From an uncultured Spirochaetaceae bacterium (GTDB taxonomy: Bacteria > Spirochaetota > Spirochaetia > Treponematales > Treponemataceae): 38,023 nt of DNA. A program made the position numbers and the translations under genes. Positions 7,640-16,600 of this stretch are shown here, piece by piece (position 1 is the stretch's first letter; each line of letters begins with the position of its first letter). Under the pieces are notes generated by a model. The model was not told the origin of the DNA, made no database searches, and saw nothing but the letters and a program-made list of their open reading frames with translations. The stretch lies in NCBI GenBank assembly GCA_902789325.1, contig CADANN010000001.1, positions 1 to 38,023 on the forward strand, read 5' to 3'.

Positions 7640-7673
7640 AAAAAATTGCCCGGTTTCAGCCGGGCTTTTTTTT
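7640..7673 (+). terminator. Intrinsic terminator after tRNA-Arg, probably bidirectional
   Basis: Stem GCCCGG/CCGGGC (7648-7653/7660-7665) with a 6-nt loop is followed by eight T (7666-7673) and preceded by an A run. It ends the tRNA unit, and the A run makes it usable for the converging lipoprotein gene, whose stop codon overlaps its T tract. Confidence 0.9.
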
Positions 7674-8415
7674 ATTCTAATGAAATCTTTACAGAACCAA
7701 GGGCTACTACATTACTGTACAACCACGAATAGGTAGAATCCTGTGCAACGGCAACTGCAAACAAACTGACATAATATTCTTCTACTGCTTCGGTAGTAGA
7801 ATAACCATAATCTGCATCAGCATTCTCGCCACCTTTTGGCAGTTGATCAGAACTTAGTTCCTTAAAACTAAAATTAGGATTTTTTGGAATAGAACGTACA
7901 GGCACACCAAGCTTAGTTCCATCAACAGTAAATTCTGATAAATAATCATGATAATTAGAAAGACGTATTCTTATTTTCCGTCCATATCCAGTATTTGGAA
8001 TCAGAATATTTGCACCAGGATTATCTGAACTACGTAAAGGCTGAAATTTATAAGTTTCAATCAAACGGCTGGCAGATTGATTTGCAGTGCTCTCATTATT
8101 GGCAGCCGAATTAATATTTGAATATTCAGAACTTAGCTTTGAAGTACTATCATAAATTTTATAATAAACTTCTGTACCAAGAAAAGTAACACCATCATAA
8201 TCATTTTCTACAGTAAAAAATTCAAAATAGTTATCTGGTTCATCAAGATTACTGTAGCTTGTTTCATGATACACAGATGGAGGATCAATTACATAAAATG
8301 TATCCAGACCGCAGCCTGTCAAAACAAAACTTAGGTTAAATAAAATAAGACACCCTGCAAGTAAGAAATTAATAAAATTACTTTTTTTGCAGAATGTCTT
8401 ATTCATATATATCAA
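7672..8415 (-). CDS. Small lipoprotein of unknown function
   Basis: The 247-aa product has a lipoprotein signal: a basic start (MNKTFCKKSN), a hydrophobic stretch, and lipobox VLTGC with the lipidated Cys at residue 35. An earlier LLAGC at 18-22 also fits a lipobox but lies inside the hydrophobic core. The mature part is rich in Ser, Asn and Tyr, probably beta-structured, and I recognise no domain. Translation may begin at M1 or at M4 (8406); neither has a clear Shine-Dalgarno. It lies 13 bp after the TPR membrane protein, so it is probably the last gene of that small operon. Its predicted location is the periplasm or an envelope membrane. Confidence 0.8.
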   Translation of the reverse strand: MIYMNKTFCKKSNFINFLLAGCLILFNLSFVLTGCGLDTFYVIDPPSVYHETSYSNLDEPDNYFEFFTVENDYDGVTFLGTEVYYKIYDSTSKLSSEYSNINSAANNESTANQSASRLIETYKFQPLRSSDNPGANILIPNTGYGRKIRIRLSNYHDYLSEFTVDGTKLGVPVRSIPKNPNFSFKELSSDQLPKGGENADADYGYSTTEAVEEYYVSLFAVAVAQDSTYSWLYSNVVALGSVKISLE

Positions 8416-8428
8416 ATTTCAGAATGGT

Positions 8429-9103
8429 TTATTCTATTTTTCCCTCGTTCTTGAGAGAAATAAGTCTTGATTTTGCAAGTTTAGCCCATGAATCGCTTGG
8501 GAAGTTATCGTTCAATTCTGTATAAGCAGCAGCTGCTTTTGCATAATCAGCTTTTGCTTCAAGAATACGACCATAACTAAACATAGCATGAGTTCTCATA
8601 ACGAAATCATTGTTATCTGCGGCAAGCTTGTAATTTTCCATTGCAGCATCAACATTTCCAAGATTTTCATAGCATGTTGCAAGATTAAAGTAAGAGATTG
8701 GAGCAAGGTAAGATTTCTTAGCCTTTGCAGCAGCATCTTTCCAGTAATTTGCAGCATCTTCATATTTTTCCTGTTTGAAAGCAAGTTCAGCACAGAACAT
8801 ATTTGCACGAGCACCTACAACTCCACCCTTCTTTGTAAGAGGAGCAGCTTTTTCCAATGCAGTAGCAATTCTAGCTTCAATTTCTGCATCTTCGAGATCT
8901 GAACTCTTGCTTGTCAATTCATAAGAAATCTCATCAAGAGCCTGGAGGTTCTTTGATTTGTTTGATTTTGCAACTGAAGCAAAAATGATATAACCAATCA
9001 AACAACATACAAGTACAATAAGAATTGCGATAAATGCTTTTTTGTTTTTTTCGATAAAACCAGCAAGTTTTTTGCTTGCAGTCATTTCTTCGTAATCTGC
9101 CAT
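8429..9103 (-). CDS. TPR protein with one N-terminal membrane anchor
   Basis: A 224-aa protein with one transmembrane helix at about residues 23-45, preceded by a lysine-rich cytosolic segment, and then TPR repeats exposed outside. At least three TPR units can be seen, for example KYEDAANYWKDAAAKAKKSYLAPISYFNLATCYENLGNVDAAMENYKLA. The topology resembles YfgM/BamD-type envelope scaffold proteins, but sequence alone does not prove that role. A GAGG Shine-Dalgarno precedes the ATG. It sits between a degenerate NtrC-like protein and a lipoprotein on the same strand. Confidence 0.85.
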   Translation of the reverse strand: MADYEEMTASKKLAGFIEKNKKAFIAILIVLVCCLIGYIIFASVAKSNKSKNLQALDEISYELTSKSSDLEDAEIEARIATALEKAAPLTKKGGVVGARANMFCAELAFKQEKYEDAANYWKDAAAKAKKSYLAPISYFNLATCYENLGNVDAAMENYKLAADNNDFVMRTHAMFSYGRILEAKADYAKAAAAYTELNDNFPSDSWAKLAKSRLISLKNEGKIE

Positions 9104-9142
9104 TTTATATTATCCTCAAATCTTTGAATTTCTTTTCTATAT

Positions 9143-10051
9143 TTACTGCCTTCGAATGTGCAGTTCATTCATCAATCTTATCACATAAGTGCGCTGTATT
9201 CCCAGCACAGCCGCTGTCTTAGTCTGATTCCAGTCGTTTTCTTCCAGAATCTTTGTAAGATATTCCTTTTTAAAGGAATCGATTGCAGTTTTAAGACTCT
9301 TATCTTCGCCCATGCCGTCAACAGTTTCGTTAACCGCAGAGCTAAGTCCAGCTTCTGCCAGCCCCAAATCAGTTTCGCTGATTACAGGCGGTTCACCGAC
9401 TATAAAAGCCCTCTGTACTGCATTTATAAGCTCATCAGCATTTCCCTGCCAGAAATGCGAAACAAGAGCTTCTTTAGCACCTTCAGAATATGAAGTAAAA
9501 TCAAATCCGCTTTTTTTACTGAAGGATTCCAGATAACTTTGCGCTATTGGAAGTATATCTTCCTTTCTCTGTCTTAATGGCAGTATATTTAAAACTACAG
9601 AATTAAGTCTGCAATACAAATCAGAAAGAAAAGCGCCGGCTTTAACAGCCTCTTCAAGTGGTTTTTCTACGGAACTGATAATCCTGAAATTAAGATTTTT
9701 TTCCGTTACCTTTTTGATTAATTCAAGAAAGGCATTCTGTAATGTAATTGTAAGTCTGTCTGCAAAACACACAAACAGTGTAATTTTCTGATCGTATGCA
9801 ATAAGGCGGCTTACAGTTTCAAAAGCACCCAGTATCTGGGCTTCTGTGAAAGATCTGCAGTTTATCTCAAAAAAATAACCAAGATTTCCTGCGGCTGAAT
9901 AATGGATATGCTGAGCGATAAGACGTTTACCTGTCCCTCTCTCACCAATCAACAGCACCGAAGCGTTGTTGCCAGAAAGGGTCTGCACCAGTGAACTGAT
10001 TTCCTTTGCAAAACTACTCTGCCCCGCAAAAGGAGTTACTTTCTTTTCCAT
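9143..10051 (-). CDS. Degenerate NtrC-like AAA+ protein with Fis-type HTH
   Basis: The protein resembles the AAA+ plus Fis-HTH part of sigma-54 activators, with no receiver domain. A Walker A (GERGTGKR), the R-finger region (RLNSVVLNILPLRQRKEDI) and a C-terminal Fis helix-turn-helix (NDWNQTKTAAVLGIQRTYVI) are present. The GAFTGA loop that contacts sigma-54 is gone, reduced to ILGAFETV, and Walker B is FVCFADRL instead of FLDEI. It is therefore unlikely to remodel sigma-54 polymerase and may act as a DNA-binding regulator. The open frame reaches a TTG at 10075, but that lies in the rpsA terminator stem; I prefer ATG 10051, giving 302 aa, with GTG 10057 as the alternative. It heads the operon with the TPR and lipoprotein genes. 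Confidence 0.85.
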   Translation of the reverse strand: MEKKVTPFAGQSSFAKEISSLVQTLSGNNASVLLIGERGTGKRLIAQHIHYSAAGNLGYFFEINCRSFTEAQILGAFETVSRLIAYDQKITLFVCFADRLTITLQNAFLELIKKVTEKNLNFRIISSVEKPLEEAVKAGAFLSDLYCRLNSVVLNILPLRQRKEDILPIAQSYLESFSKKSGFDFTSYSEGAKEALVSHFWQGNADELINAVQRAFIVGEPPVISETDLGLAEAGLSSAVNETVDGMGEDKSLKTAIDSFKKEYLTKILEENDWNQTKTAAVLGIQRTYVIRLMNELHIRRQ

Positions 10052-10066
10052 TCCCACCCGCAGTAT

Positions 10067-10104
10067 AAAAAACAAGTTTGCCGAAACTTAAGTCCGGCAA
10101 ACTT
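10067..10104 (-). terminator. rpsA intrinsic terminator
   Basis: A 10-bp perfect stem (10095-10104 with 10074-10083 on the minus strand), an 11-nt loop and then six T (10072-10067). It lies 7 bp beyond the rpsA stop. Transcription of the next three genes must either read through or start anew. Confidence 0.85.
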
Positions 10105-10110
10105 ATTCAA

Positions 10111-11826
10111 TTAGTCGTTTTTCTGAGACTTGAGCATATCACCAAGTGTATAAGCTCCGTCATCACCGTCATTCGAACTAGACATATACTGAGAGATTTC
10201 GTCACGCTGCTGCTTTCTCTTATACTCACGTACTGAGAATGCAACCTGTTCCTTGTCTACCTTTACGTCTACAACGAATACGTTAACTTTGTCGCCAACA
10301 TTGTATTTTGTAACAGCTTCTTCAAAAGGAACATCCTTGTCGTCGCTGAGGTTTGCTTTATTAACAAGACCTTCGATTCCGTTTGGAGCCTTTACGAAGA
10401 TACCGAAATCTGTGATAGAAGTAATTTCACCTTCAAGTGTAGAACCCGGTTTGTATTCTTCTGCAAATGCCTTCCAAGGATTATCAGTAAGCTGTTTGAT
10501 TCCAACCTTAACTCTGTGAGCTTCTGGGTCGCATTCAATTACAACAGCTTCAACTTCCTGATCTACAGTAAGTTCGCTGCCTGGATGCTTAACTTTCTTT
10601 GTCCAAGAAATATCATCTGCGTGAAGGAAAGCGTCGATTCCATCTTCGAGAGCAATGAATGCACCGATGTTTGTAATCTTAACTACCTTACCCTTGATTT
10701 TTGTTCCAACTGCATATTTTTCTGCAATTGAATCCCAAGGATTTTCTGTAGCCTGCTTGAAACCGAGAGATACGCGACCAGCCTGAATGTCATAACCGAG
10801 GATCATAGCCTCAACTTCCTGACCTACAGAAACCATATCGCCTGGCTTGTTAACTTTCTTTGTCCAAGAGAACTCAGAAATGTGTACAAGACCTTCAATT
10901 CCTTCTTCGAGTTCAACGAATGCACCGAATTCAGTAAGTTTTGTAACCTTACCTTTTACGATGTCATTAACATGGTATTTTTCTTCAAAATGAATCCATG
11001 GATCTTCTGCAAAGTGCTTAAGAGAAAGATTAATTCTCTTTTCTGCTGGATCAAGGCGGATAACCTTAAGTTCGATTTCCTGACCTTTCTTTACGAAATC
11101 CTTTGGACGAGCTACGTGGCCCCAGCTCATATCGTTGATGTGGAGAAGACCATCAAAGCCACCCAAATCAATGAATGCACCAAAGCTTGTAAAGCTCTTT
11201 ACTGTACCCTTTACAGTATCGCCAATCTGTACAGAGTTGAAGAATGCATCGCGTTTTTCATCGATTTCTTCTTCAAGATACTTGCGGCGGTTTACAACAG
11301 GGTTAAGTTTATTATCTGAATAAAGACGTTCAATATAGAACTTAGATCTCAAACCAATCAATGATTCAGGTTTTTCAATCTTCTCGGCATCAGCCTGACT
11401 GATAGGCAGGAATGCTGCACGGTCGATTCCAAGATCAACCTCGTAGCCACTCTTAACTACCTTAACGATAACGCCATCAACAGGAGTTTTATCCTTCCAT
11501 GCTGACTGAATCTCTTTCATGTAGCGCTTTGAATCAGCCTTTTTCTTTGACAATACAGGACCATTTGCATTGTATCCTGACAAAAACGCCTGAACCTTAT
11601 CCCCTTCTTTCGGCAGATCGTCTGCGAACTCCTCTGTAGGGATCAATCCCTCTGACTTGTCTCCAATGTCAACATAAACATAGTCGTTGGTAATCTGTAC
11701 TACGATACCTTCTACCATCTGACCAGCCTGTGGTGCATTAAATTCTTTCAGGGACTCCTCTAATTGTGTCTGAAAGTCGCTCTTGGAGTTCTGAGCTTCT
11801 TCCTTTTCCACTTCCATTTCTTCCAT
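10111..11826 (-). CDS. rpsA: Ribosomal protein S1
   Basis: S1 is an RNA-binding 30S protein that helps recruit mRNA. The 571-aa product has the six S1 (OB-fold) repeats of full-length bacterial S1, visible as recurring GxxVxGxVxxxxxFGAFVxLxxGxxGLxHxSxxSW units. The best matches are in repeats 3 to 6, for example GKVTKLTEFGAFVELEEGIEGLVHISEFSW. The N-terminus is acidic and Glu/Gln-rich. The ATG has an AAAGG Shine-Dalgarno. cmk ends 15 bp upstream, and cmk-rpsA is a widely conserved pair. A terminator follows. An S1 protein is relevant here because several genes in the window seem to lack leaders. Confidence 0.97.
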   Translation of the reverse strand: MEEMEVEKEEAQNSKSDFQTQLEESLKEFNAPQAGQMVEGIVVQITNDYVYVDIGDKSEGLIPTEEFADDLPKEGDKVQAFLSGYNANGPVLSKKKADSKRYMKEIQSAWKDKTPVDGVIVKVVKSGYEVDLGIDRAAFLPISQADAEKIEKPESLIGLRSKFYIERLYSDNKLNPVVNRRKYLEEEIDEKRDAFFNSVQIGDTVKGTVKSFTSFGAFIDLGGFDGLLHINDMSWGHVARPKDFVKKGQEIELKVIRLDPAEKRINLSLKHFAEDPWIHFEEKYHVNDIVKGKVTKLTEFGAFVELEEGIEGLVHISEFSWTKKVNKPGDMVSVGQEVEAMILGYDIQAGRVSLGFKQATENPWDSIAEKYAVGTKIKGKVVKITNIGAFIALEDGIDAFLHADDISWTKKVKHPGSELTVDQEVEAVVIECDPEAHRVKVGIKQLTDNPWKAFAEEYKPGSTLEGEITSITDFGIFVKAPNGIEGLVNKANLSDDKDVPFEEAVTKYNVGDKVNVFVVDVKVDKEQVAFSVREYKRKQQRDEISQYMSSSNDGDDGAYTLGDMLKSQKND

Positions 11827-11841
11827 TCTAAAACCTTTAAT

Positions 11842-12474
11842 TTATGAAATTTGTTTTTCTATTATCTCACAAACATTGTCAATCGTCAAGTTAGAAGTAT
11901 CTATATATAGTGCATCTTTTGCAATTTTAAGAGAGCCTTCCTTCTTGTTTTTGTCCATTTCGTCGCGCTTTTCGATTGCAGCCTTAATCTCTTCGAGAGT
12001 CATATCACTAACTCCCTGATCAAAGCGGCGGCGTGCACGAACCTCTGCTGAAGCATCCAGATATACCTTAACTTCTGCGTTAGGGAACACAACAGTTGTC
12101 ATATCGCGGCCTTCGCAAACGATACTGAGCGACTTTGTAATTTCGCGCATCAGATCATTTACAAGGTGACGGATTTCAACAATAGAACTTACCTGTGAAG
12201 TATTTGCCGTAACGCGGTCATCATGAAGATGCTCAGTTACATCAGTTCCATTCAAAATGAAATGTCCTTCTTTTGTATATTCGATTTTCTGTTTACGGCA
12301 GAAGTCCAGAGTTGCTTTTTCGTCTTTATAATCAACTCCGGCATCAAGAACAGCCATTGTAAGTGTGCGGTAAAATCCGCCGCTGTTCAAAAATGTAAGG
12401 TCGAGTTTTTCTGCCAGCATTTTAGCAATGGTACTCTTACCAGTTCCAGCAGGACCATCAATTGCTATAATCAT
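11842..12474 (-). CDS. cmk: Cytidylate kinase
   Basis: Cytidylate kinase phosphorylates CMP and dCMP with ATP in pyrimidine nucleotide salvage. At 210 aa it fits the family. The P-loop is GPAGTGKST (7-15). CMP-binding features include FLNSGGFYR near residue 30 and CEGRDMTTVVFPNAEVKVYLDAS, the family's GRD and YLxAS motifs, followed by the LID arginines (RARRRFDQG). The start ATG is one base after the stop of the PAP2 gene (TAATATG), and GGAG lies within that gene's end, so the two are coupled. Confidence 0.97.
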   Translation of the reverse strand: MIIAIDGPAGTGKSTIAKMLAEKLDLTFLNSGGFYRTLTMAVLDAGVDYKDEKATLDFCRKQKIEYTKEGHFILNGTDVTEHLHDDRVTANTSQVSSIVEIRHLVNDLMREITKSLSIVCEGRDMTTVVFPNAEVKVYLDASAEVRARRRFDQGVSDMTLEEIKAAIEKRDEMDKNKKEGSLKIAKDALYIDTSNLTIDNVCEIIEKQIS

Positions 12475-12475
12475 A

Positions 12476-13180
12476 TTATTTTATCTCCTTTTCTTTTCCA
12501 TAAATTCTATAACACAACTGTGACACGCTATAGCTCAATACAAAACCAAGAGCGGCTCCAGTAAGTACATCTGTCAAAAAGTGATTTCCACTGAGAAGTC
12601 TTAAAATCATTGTTGAAAGGCAAATCAAAAAGCTTACAGTGAGTACAGGCTTTTTAAGTTTTGAATCTGCATAACGAACAGCAAACCAGGAAAGCAAAAA
12701 GCCAAAAGTAATAAGTGCATTTGCAGAATGTCCGCTTGGCCATGAACGGAAGAAATCATTTTCTTCTATACCCTTCTGGCTCGGATTTGCAAAATACATA
12801 TATGGGCGGATTCTTCCAGCAACCGTTTTTAAGATGCGGTAAATTCCATTTCCGTAACAGCCGCTGATAAAAAAATACACACAATCAAGCACTGCAATTT
12901 TAAAAGCCTTAAGTTTATCCGCAGAAGTAAAAAAAGCAACTGCAATTGAAGCAGCAAGTACAAGCCCCGCAAGTACAACAAATACATCACCAAGATTGTC
13001 TAAGGTTTCGTTATATGGCTGAGCAAATTTTGCATCTACAGGATTTACGTTTTCAAGATTATAAGGCGTGCCGTCCCATTTTACTGTAGACTTATTTTTT
13101 TTAGCTATGCTTGCAGTAAGCATAAGAACACATCCCAGAATAAAAATCCCGGCCAAATATATAAGTTGTTTTTTTGTCAT
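12476..13180 (-). CDS. PAP2-family membrane phosphatase
   Basis: An integral membrane phosphatase of the PAP2 superfamily, acting on a lipid phosphate or pyrophosphate such as phosphatidate or undecaprenyl pyrophosphate; the substrate cannot be read from sequence. All three catalytic motifs are present: KTVAGRIRP (K-x6-RP), WPSGHSAN (PSGH with catalytic His), and RLLSGNHFLTD (R-x5-H-x3-D). About five to six membrane helices are apparent. The frame is open to 13216, but GGAG sits 7 nt before ATG 13180, which gives a clean MTKKQLIYLAG signal; ATG 13183 is next best. It heads the PAP2-cmk-rpsA unit. Confidence 0.9.
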   Translation of the reverse strand: MTKKQLIYLAGIFILGCVLMLTASIAKKNKSTVKWDGTPYNLENVNPVDAKFAQPYNETLDNLGDVFVVLAGLVLAASIAVAFFTSADKLKAFKIAVLDCVYFFISGCYGNGIYRILKTVAGRIRPYMYFANPSQKGIEENDFFRSWPSGHSANALITFGFLLSWFAVRYADSKLKKPVLTVSFLICLSTMILRLLSGNHFLTDVLTGAALGFVLSYSVSQLCYRIYGKEKEIK

Positions 13181-13199
13181 CATTAATCTCCAAAACCAC

Positions 13200-13228
13200 A
13201 TTATATCACAAAACATTTTTTTGTGCTG
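13200..13228 (-). promoter_or_regulatory. Probable promoter of PAP2-cmk-rpsA
   Basis: On the minus strand TATAAT (13205-13200) follows a 17-nt spacer from CAGCAC (13228-13223). The poor -35 is the complement of the first 11-bp repeat unit of the adjacent array, so a protein bound there would sit on this promoter. Confidence 0.5.
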
Positions 13229-13308
13229 ATACTGTACTAATTTTTCAAACTTTGTACTGATTCTGTGCTAATTTTTTTACTATCTCTGTGCTGATTACGT
13301 GCGGAATG
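13222..13308. repeat. Array 1 of paired 11-bp direct repeats
   Basis: Three tandem pairs are seen: TGTGCTGATAC-TGTACTAATTT (13222-13243), TGTACTGATTC-TGTGCTAATTT (13253-13274) and TGTGCTGATTA-CGTGCGGAATG (13287-13308, last unit degenerate). Units within a pair are spaced exactly 11 bp, and pairs start 31 and 34 bp apart, so all lie on roughly one face of the helix. This looks like a multi-site operator rather than a CRISPR, since spacers are short and AT-rich. Confidence 0.75.
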
Positions 13309-13327
13309 CCATTTATAATTCAAATCA

Positions 13328-13485
13328 ATGTGGAAAGTTAACATACAAAAATTATTAATTTTGATTATCCTTTTGATACTGCTGATTCTTCAAACTGTTT
13401 CGTTAATAAAAACAATTTGAAGTTCAACGATATCTGGTTTTATAACGGAGAGAGAACCAGCGATAAACCATGCCCTCCTTTTTGA
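13328..13485 (+). pseudogene. Possible frameshifted or small peptide locus
   Basis: ATG 13328 opens a 30-aa hydrophobic reading frame (to 13420) with no Shine-Dalgarno. A second frame, from about 13354 to the TGA at 13483-13485, reads like real protein (FDYPFDTADSSNCF... ending TSDKPCPPF) but has no start codon. A one-base deletion in the A run near 13347 would join them into a product of about 53 aa. On the other strand ATG 13488 opens a 32-aa frame (MSKRRAWFIAGS...). It is unresolved which, if any, is translated. An intrinsic terminator follows, so a small RNA is equally possible. Confidence 0.3.
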
Positions 13486-13496
13486 CATAGGTTTAG

Positions 13497-13528
13497 CCCG
13501 GAACACAGCAATGAGTTCCGGGTTTTTT
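13497..13528 (+). terminator. Intrinsic terminator of the small locus
   Basis: Stem CCCGGAAC/GTTCCGGG (13497-13504/13515-13522), a 10-nt loop, then six T. No annotated gene ends here on the plus strand, so it implies a short transcript from within 13230-13490. Confidence 0.85.
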
Positions 13529-13543
13529 ATTGTTAAATGAGTT

Positions 13544-13609
13544 TGTACTGATTTCGTGCTGATTTTTATCTGTGTATTTTTCTTTGTTGTGCTGATTCTG
13601 TGCTACAGG
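13544..13609. repeat. Array 2 of paired 11-bp direct repeats
   Basis: Two clear pairs are seen: TGTACTGATTT-CGTGCTGATTT (13544-13565) and TGTGCTGATTC-TGTGCTACAGG (13588-13609), with a weaker unit near 13571. They match array 1 in sequence, orientation and 11-bp spacing. The last heptamer (TGTGCTA, ends 13605) is 9 bp before a TAAAAT -10 box, close to the spacing known at SARP-activated promoters. Confidence 0.75.
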
Positions 13610-13614
13610 TGTAA

Positions 13615-13620
13615 TAAAAT
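13615..13620 (+). promoter_or_regulatory. Probable -10 box of the envelope cassette
   Basis: TAAAAT (13615-13620) lacks a good -35 at 16-18 bp; instead the last 11-bp repeat pair occupies that position, as at activator-dependent promoters. The leader would be about 26 nt and includes GGAG (13641-13644), 8 nt before the ATG at 13653. Confidence 0.5.
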
Positions 13621-13652
13621 ATTGTCATATATAAATTATTGGAGATGATAAA

Positions 13653-16600
13653 ATGAGAAAATTACTTTTTCTATTTGTTTCAGCTTTATTACTGGTTTTT
13701 GTATCATGCGAAAACTTCATGAATGGAAGCGATGTTCAAGAACAGCTTGAAAAAATGATTGATGTAGCTAATGCAAAAAGCTTTACCATCGTTATTTCAA
13801 ATGACACAACGATGGGCTCTTTCCTTTCTTCTGGTGATAAGGAATGTAAGGTGGGCCAGTCAATTAATGTTCAGTTTAATGTAAAAAAAGACCTTTACAT
13901 TTACAAGGGACTCAAGGCTGTCAGCAAATCAAACCCGGAAAACAGTCTTGATGATTATGTAGATTTTGTAAAAACCGACAGCGACAACGCCCGCGGAGTC
14001 TATAAAACCTCTATCAAACTTTTAAAAGAATCTGATGATATTTTGATCGTGCCAGATTGTGTTGAACTGCCAGCCATTGTTACAGGAGACTGTAAACCAG
14101 ATAATACAAGAGACTGGGACCAGGACAGCACGGTTCAGATTGTATTCAATAAGCCGGTTACAGCAACCGAATTCTTTGTTCCAGTATTTACAGATACTAG
14201 TGGTCAAAACCTTGCAGAATACTTTGAAGAGCCATATTTTTCTGCAGATTCAACAGTACTTCTTATTCCTACAAACAAGCAGACAAGACTCCTGGACCCT
14301 AATGGTACAGTTTCAAGTAAAGATATCATAGTAACAATTGATTTATCCAATATAGTAGATGAAGATGGAAACGCAGGTGTTGGCAGTATACAGCACAAGT
14401 ATAGAATAGGAAAAACTTTTGACTCAGTTATTCCTGTTCTAAATGACATCACTGTTTTTTCAACTTCTGATGAAAATAGCAATTATTATAAAGAGCTCAC
14501 TAAAACAGATTTTGCTTCATGGGCAACAGGTACTGCAGAAAACAACTTTGGTGATTTTGGAAAAAACCTCGTTTCTAAATCTATTTATATTGAATTTGAA
14601 GGCTCAGATGAAGGTTCTGGAATAAGCGGTGCACAGGTAAAAGAAACTCATTTTAAATACACAGACGGTTCTGCTGCAAACCTTGTAACAGGTTCTTTCT
14701 TTGTACCTGCAAGAAAGAATGAAGTTACCGGTAAGTATTGCCTTAATTACGAAATGAATACTCCTGGTGATGGTATTATTCTTTTAGAGATTTTTGCAGA
14801 AGATTACGCAGAAAACATCAGTGCTACATCTAAGAGTGTATATGTAGTAAAAGATACCTCAATTGATTCTGGTATAATTAAATTTAAAAATGAAAATGAT
14901 ACAGTAACAGCTACAAATAATAACCTTCCAGATCCTAACAACCAGGAAACTGAATCATATGAAGATGTGATTAAAAAGGTTGATAATTTATATACAGATA
15001 ACGCAGATGGTACTCAAACCATTACCCTTTCCTTTAGAGATACAACAGTCGACACCTTCTATTCAGGATGTTCTTCTCCGTTCGAACTGGAAGTTCTCTG
15101 GAGTTATGACAGCAATGACGAAAACAGTTATACAACTGCTGCAAAAACTGAAAATGTATATTCACTAAAACGCGACCCGACAAAAATTGTTTTCTTAAAG
15201 ATTAATTGTAAAGATACAGTAGGTAACGAAAGAATTGTTTCTAAAATAATACCTCCTGCTCTGGAAATACAGTTATCTTATAACGATGGTAATTATTATT
15301 ATGAACCAGCAAATATGACTTCTTACGCTGCAATGTGTATTGACCAGCTTAACCAGCAGAATTCCGGCTCTGGCGCAAAGTTCTTACTAAATTATGATTT
15401 TTCTACTCTGAATAATGCTGGTAATTATGAAAAACAAAATTATGCTTACATTCCAAATATGACAGACTCTATATCAGCCAATTTTGACAATCTGTTTTCA
15501 GAATATACACAGTGGTATGCCAATAAATATCCCGAGACTCGTCTCGGGGGAGAAGACCTCTGGGTTGCAATTCAACCAAAAGGAAACTTCAGCGCTATTG
15601 TAATTGCTGATTTTGGTAATTTCCCAGGTCCACGCAGTATTAACACGGTAGAAGCATCCATAACCAGCTGGAAATACTTTAACGAACAGAATTACCCGAC
15701 ATCCCAGGAAGCTTTCCGCAGCAGTTTCCCAGAAACAGACAGCAATGGCGGAAAAATCCTGGATGGACCAAAATCTAAAGGAAGCGATTCATACTGGAAT
15801 GACGGCTATACTGATTCTGCGCAGGCTGCATTTTCAATGTACGGTAAGGCTTTATGTCTTTCAAATGAAATTGTAAGTGACTCTAGTAATGATGTTTCTC
15901 AATATGACCTTGTTTTCGGTTTTTCTACAGCTGACAAAATTATTCCTATAAATGAAAAAATCAAAATTGAAGTCACTCCAATAAAAAATGTTGGAGTATA
16001 TAAAATCAGCTTAGATGATTATATAAACAAAGCATACCCTGGTTATGAGAAAGTCACATATTATTTCTATGTAGATGTTATCAGAGTATTCGGCCAAGGT
16101 GATTCAGCAAATATTGCTTGTGAAGAAGGTTATCCTCAAAGAGAACCTACAATGTTCCTATCCATTGCTGACCCGGAAGATTGTAAATATACAGTACGCA
16201 TAGAAGCATACGATGACACAAAGAAAAAATATTATATACCTGTTCTTCAAATGTCAAACCTTGAAGCTATTAGATCTGACTTCCAGGGACCATATGAAGA
16301 TAATCCAAAGAGGGTTTTTAAAAGTATTTTTAGAGAGAACAATCTTCCTGTAGGAGAAGGAATCACTGGAGCAGATGCAAGCGAAGAAGAGCTTGAGGCA
16401 TACTTTAACAGCTTAAAAGCTCAGAATGCTTTATTAAGTTACATGGAAAACAACTTTAAGGTTAAAGACTATAAACAACTGACCTTTGAAGGTAGAGCAA
16501 AAGAATTTAGTGGAGCATCTGATTCCTATAAGAAATACAATGGATTTAAGGATTTATCTGGAAAAGTTATTCTTTCTACTTGTGATTTTGATGTGGCAGC

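Noticed and set aside
10052..10075. TTG start for the NtrC-like gene
   Set aside because: It lies in the rpsA terminator stem and T tract; ATG 10051 or GTG 10057 is more plausible.
13222..13609. Short repeats taken as a CRISPR array
   Set aside because: Units are 11 bp, degenerate and paired without unique spacers, and no cas gene is in the window.
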